NCBI RefSeq assembly: GCF_048544455.1
Contig: NC_133536.1
Span: forward strand, 199,209,325-199,273,324
Direction: 5' to 3'
DNA length: 64,000 nt
Source: Silene latifolia
Lineage: Eukaryota; Streptophyta; Magnoliopsida; Caryophyllales; Caryophyllaceae
Within the stretch, counting starts at the first letter, position 1. Each line of letters opens with the position of its first letter. A program made the position numbers and the translations under genes. This document shows positions 62,916 through 64,000 of this stretch, one piece after another. The notes beneath the pieces were generated by a model. The model was not told the origin of the DNA and did no database searches. It saw only the letters and a list, made by a program, of their open reading frames with translations.

Positions 62916-64000
62916 GCTTGGTGAGAAGCGAAAACAAGCGTTTGCATTTTGTATGGAGTCGCCACCAATTTTTATGGGAAATTGGAACCGTTCGAATACC
63001 TCGTGTCATGTCAAGACACAAAGTAGTGACATGAACACTAAGCAATCGTTACCCTTAGCATTCTATGTCTAGAATGACTCTCCTGGATGCCAATGAACAC
63101 GGGTGCTCACGGAGATCTGGAGTAAGGGGTGAGGGTACGTATTAGGAAGCTCTTTTGATCGAACACCTAATCCCGCCCGCCTCGATAGCGGCCTCTACTA
63201 ATGATTAGGGAAGTTTATTCGTACTCGATATATCGTCGGCTATATGCATGCAATGCAACATCCAAGTTTTAATCCTAGCATGTGAGAATTAGACTAAGTC
63301 GGTTGACATGTAATTCAGCAAACAATTGGGTCGAAGTTGAGATTTAATGTTCATTTACATGTGAAAACATACAAGCAATAAGAGCAATACAATAGCGATA
63401 AATTACAATAAAGGAAATTACATTAATTACATTGGGATAGGCGATTTATGTCGAAAATACCTTTAAAACGGATAATTTGAGAAAAAGAAATAAAAGAATG
63501 AATTACGAACAGAACAGAAGTGATAATACAGATATTAGTTGACTAATACGTAGCTAATTAAACTAGGTCAAGGCGAAACGGAGTTCGGACGAACTCACCC
63601 GAACAGCGTAGCGGCTAAATCGCCCTTTGGAAGAGGCGCGGCGATTCGCTGCGTCTGTTCCAAGGGTGAGTTCTGGCCGTAGTTTAACCGCAAAATCGTT
63701 AAGGTTAATTGTTAATTTAATGGATTGATTACGATATTAGACTCGGATGAAAGTGATTAATGAATTATTTACATATGATTGAGGTCATAAAACAGTAAAA
63801 CATGGATGAGACGGAATTAAACGAATTAATTATGTGAAGGGTCGATGTTAATGAATGATTAATTAAACTAACTAACTAAACGAATTAGACTAAACATGAT
63901 GAACGACGACGGATTAATGACTAAACAGGCGAAAATATATCAACAATGAATCCCAGAAACCCAATATGAACGAATTGAATTTCTAAAACTCGAATTGAAT
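62916..64000. other. Unassigned sequence, possibly part of another LTR element
   Basis: No coding frame. The start (GGAGTCGCCACCAATTTTTA, then GTGTCATGTCAAGACAC) and the later stretch ending CGCGGCGATTCGCTGCGTC resemble sequences common in large plant gypsy LTRs (Ogre-like). No partner LTR, primer site or target duplication lies in the window. The AT-rich right half (63700-64000) shows nothing I can name. Confidence 0.35.

Overview
This is plant nuclear DNA, most likely from a eudicot. It has no prokaryotic features. The only host genes I can support are three linked copies of an F-box / DUF295 (KIB-type beta-propeller) gene. Nearly all the rest is transposable elements, many nested and many with target-site duplications (TSDs) that can be read directly. 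They include a Sirevirus-type Ty1/copia element, a second copia element holding a gag-only LTR element, three Ty3/gypsy Tat-clade elements, one full-length and two fragmentary LINEs, four MITE-like DNA elements and two SINE-like pieces.

Layout. 3-416 plus 11594-12279: F-box gene A, split by an 11.2 kb Sirevirus (417-11593, minus strand, TSD TACTT) that carries gag, protease/integrase, RT/RNase H and an envelope-like reading frame. 12280-15609: intergenic DNA with a SINE-like piece, a 5'-truncated LINE, a copia RNase H relic and a second LINE relic. That LINE relic is split by a copia element (15610-29051, plus strand, TSD GAATC). The copia integrase is in turn split by an 8.8 kb LTR element with gag but no pol (17713-26515, minus strand, TSD ACTTC). 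29806-30008: F-box relic B. 30102-30282: hAT-type MITE. 31552-32209: Harbinger-type MITE, ending 14 bp before the start codon of F-box gene C. Gene C (32224-40060) is split by a small MITE (TSD TTA) and a 6.3 kb Tat element (33091-39368, TSD CTAAG). 40384-47838: full-length LINE with an 18 bp TSD. 48420-59558: 11.1 kb Tat element on the minus strand. 59559-60356: an 798 bp microsatellite. 60357 to about 62915: a second Tat copy in inverted orientation. 62916-64000: unassigned, LTR-like sequence.

The most interesting points. (1) The large Tat element carries, between its integrase and 3' LTR, a gene on the opposite strand with its own TATA box and a candidate intron; the smaller Tat element has a relic in the same place. 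(2) That element also has a second archaeal-type RNase H-like segment between protease and RT. (3) Two Tat copies face each other head to head across an (ATT)78/(AAT)188 array, giving a palindrome-like structure of about 6 kb. (4) Three independent insertions lie within about 30 bp of the homologous position in two F-box paralogs whose reading frames are otherwise open.

Family and lineage names rest on motifs read by eye, not on database searches.
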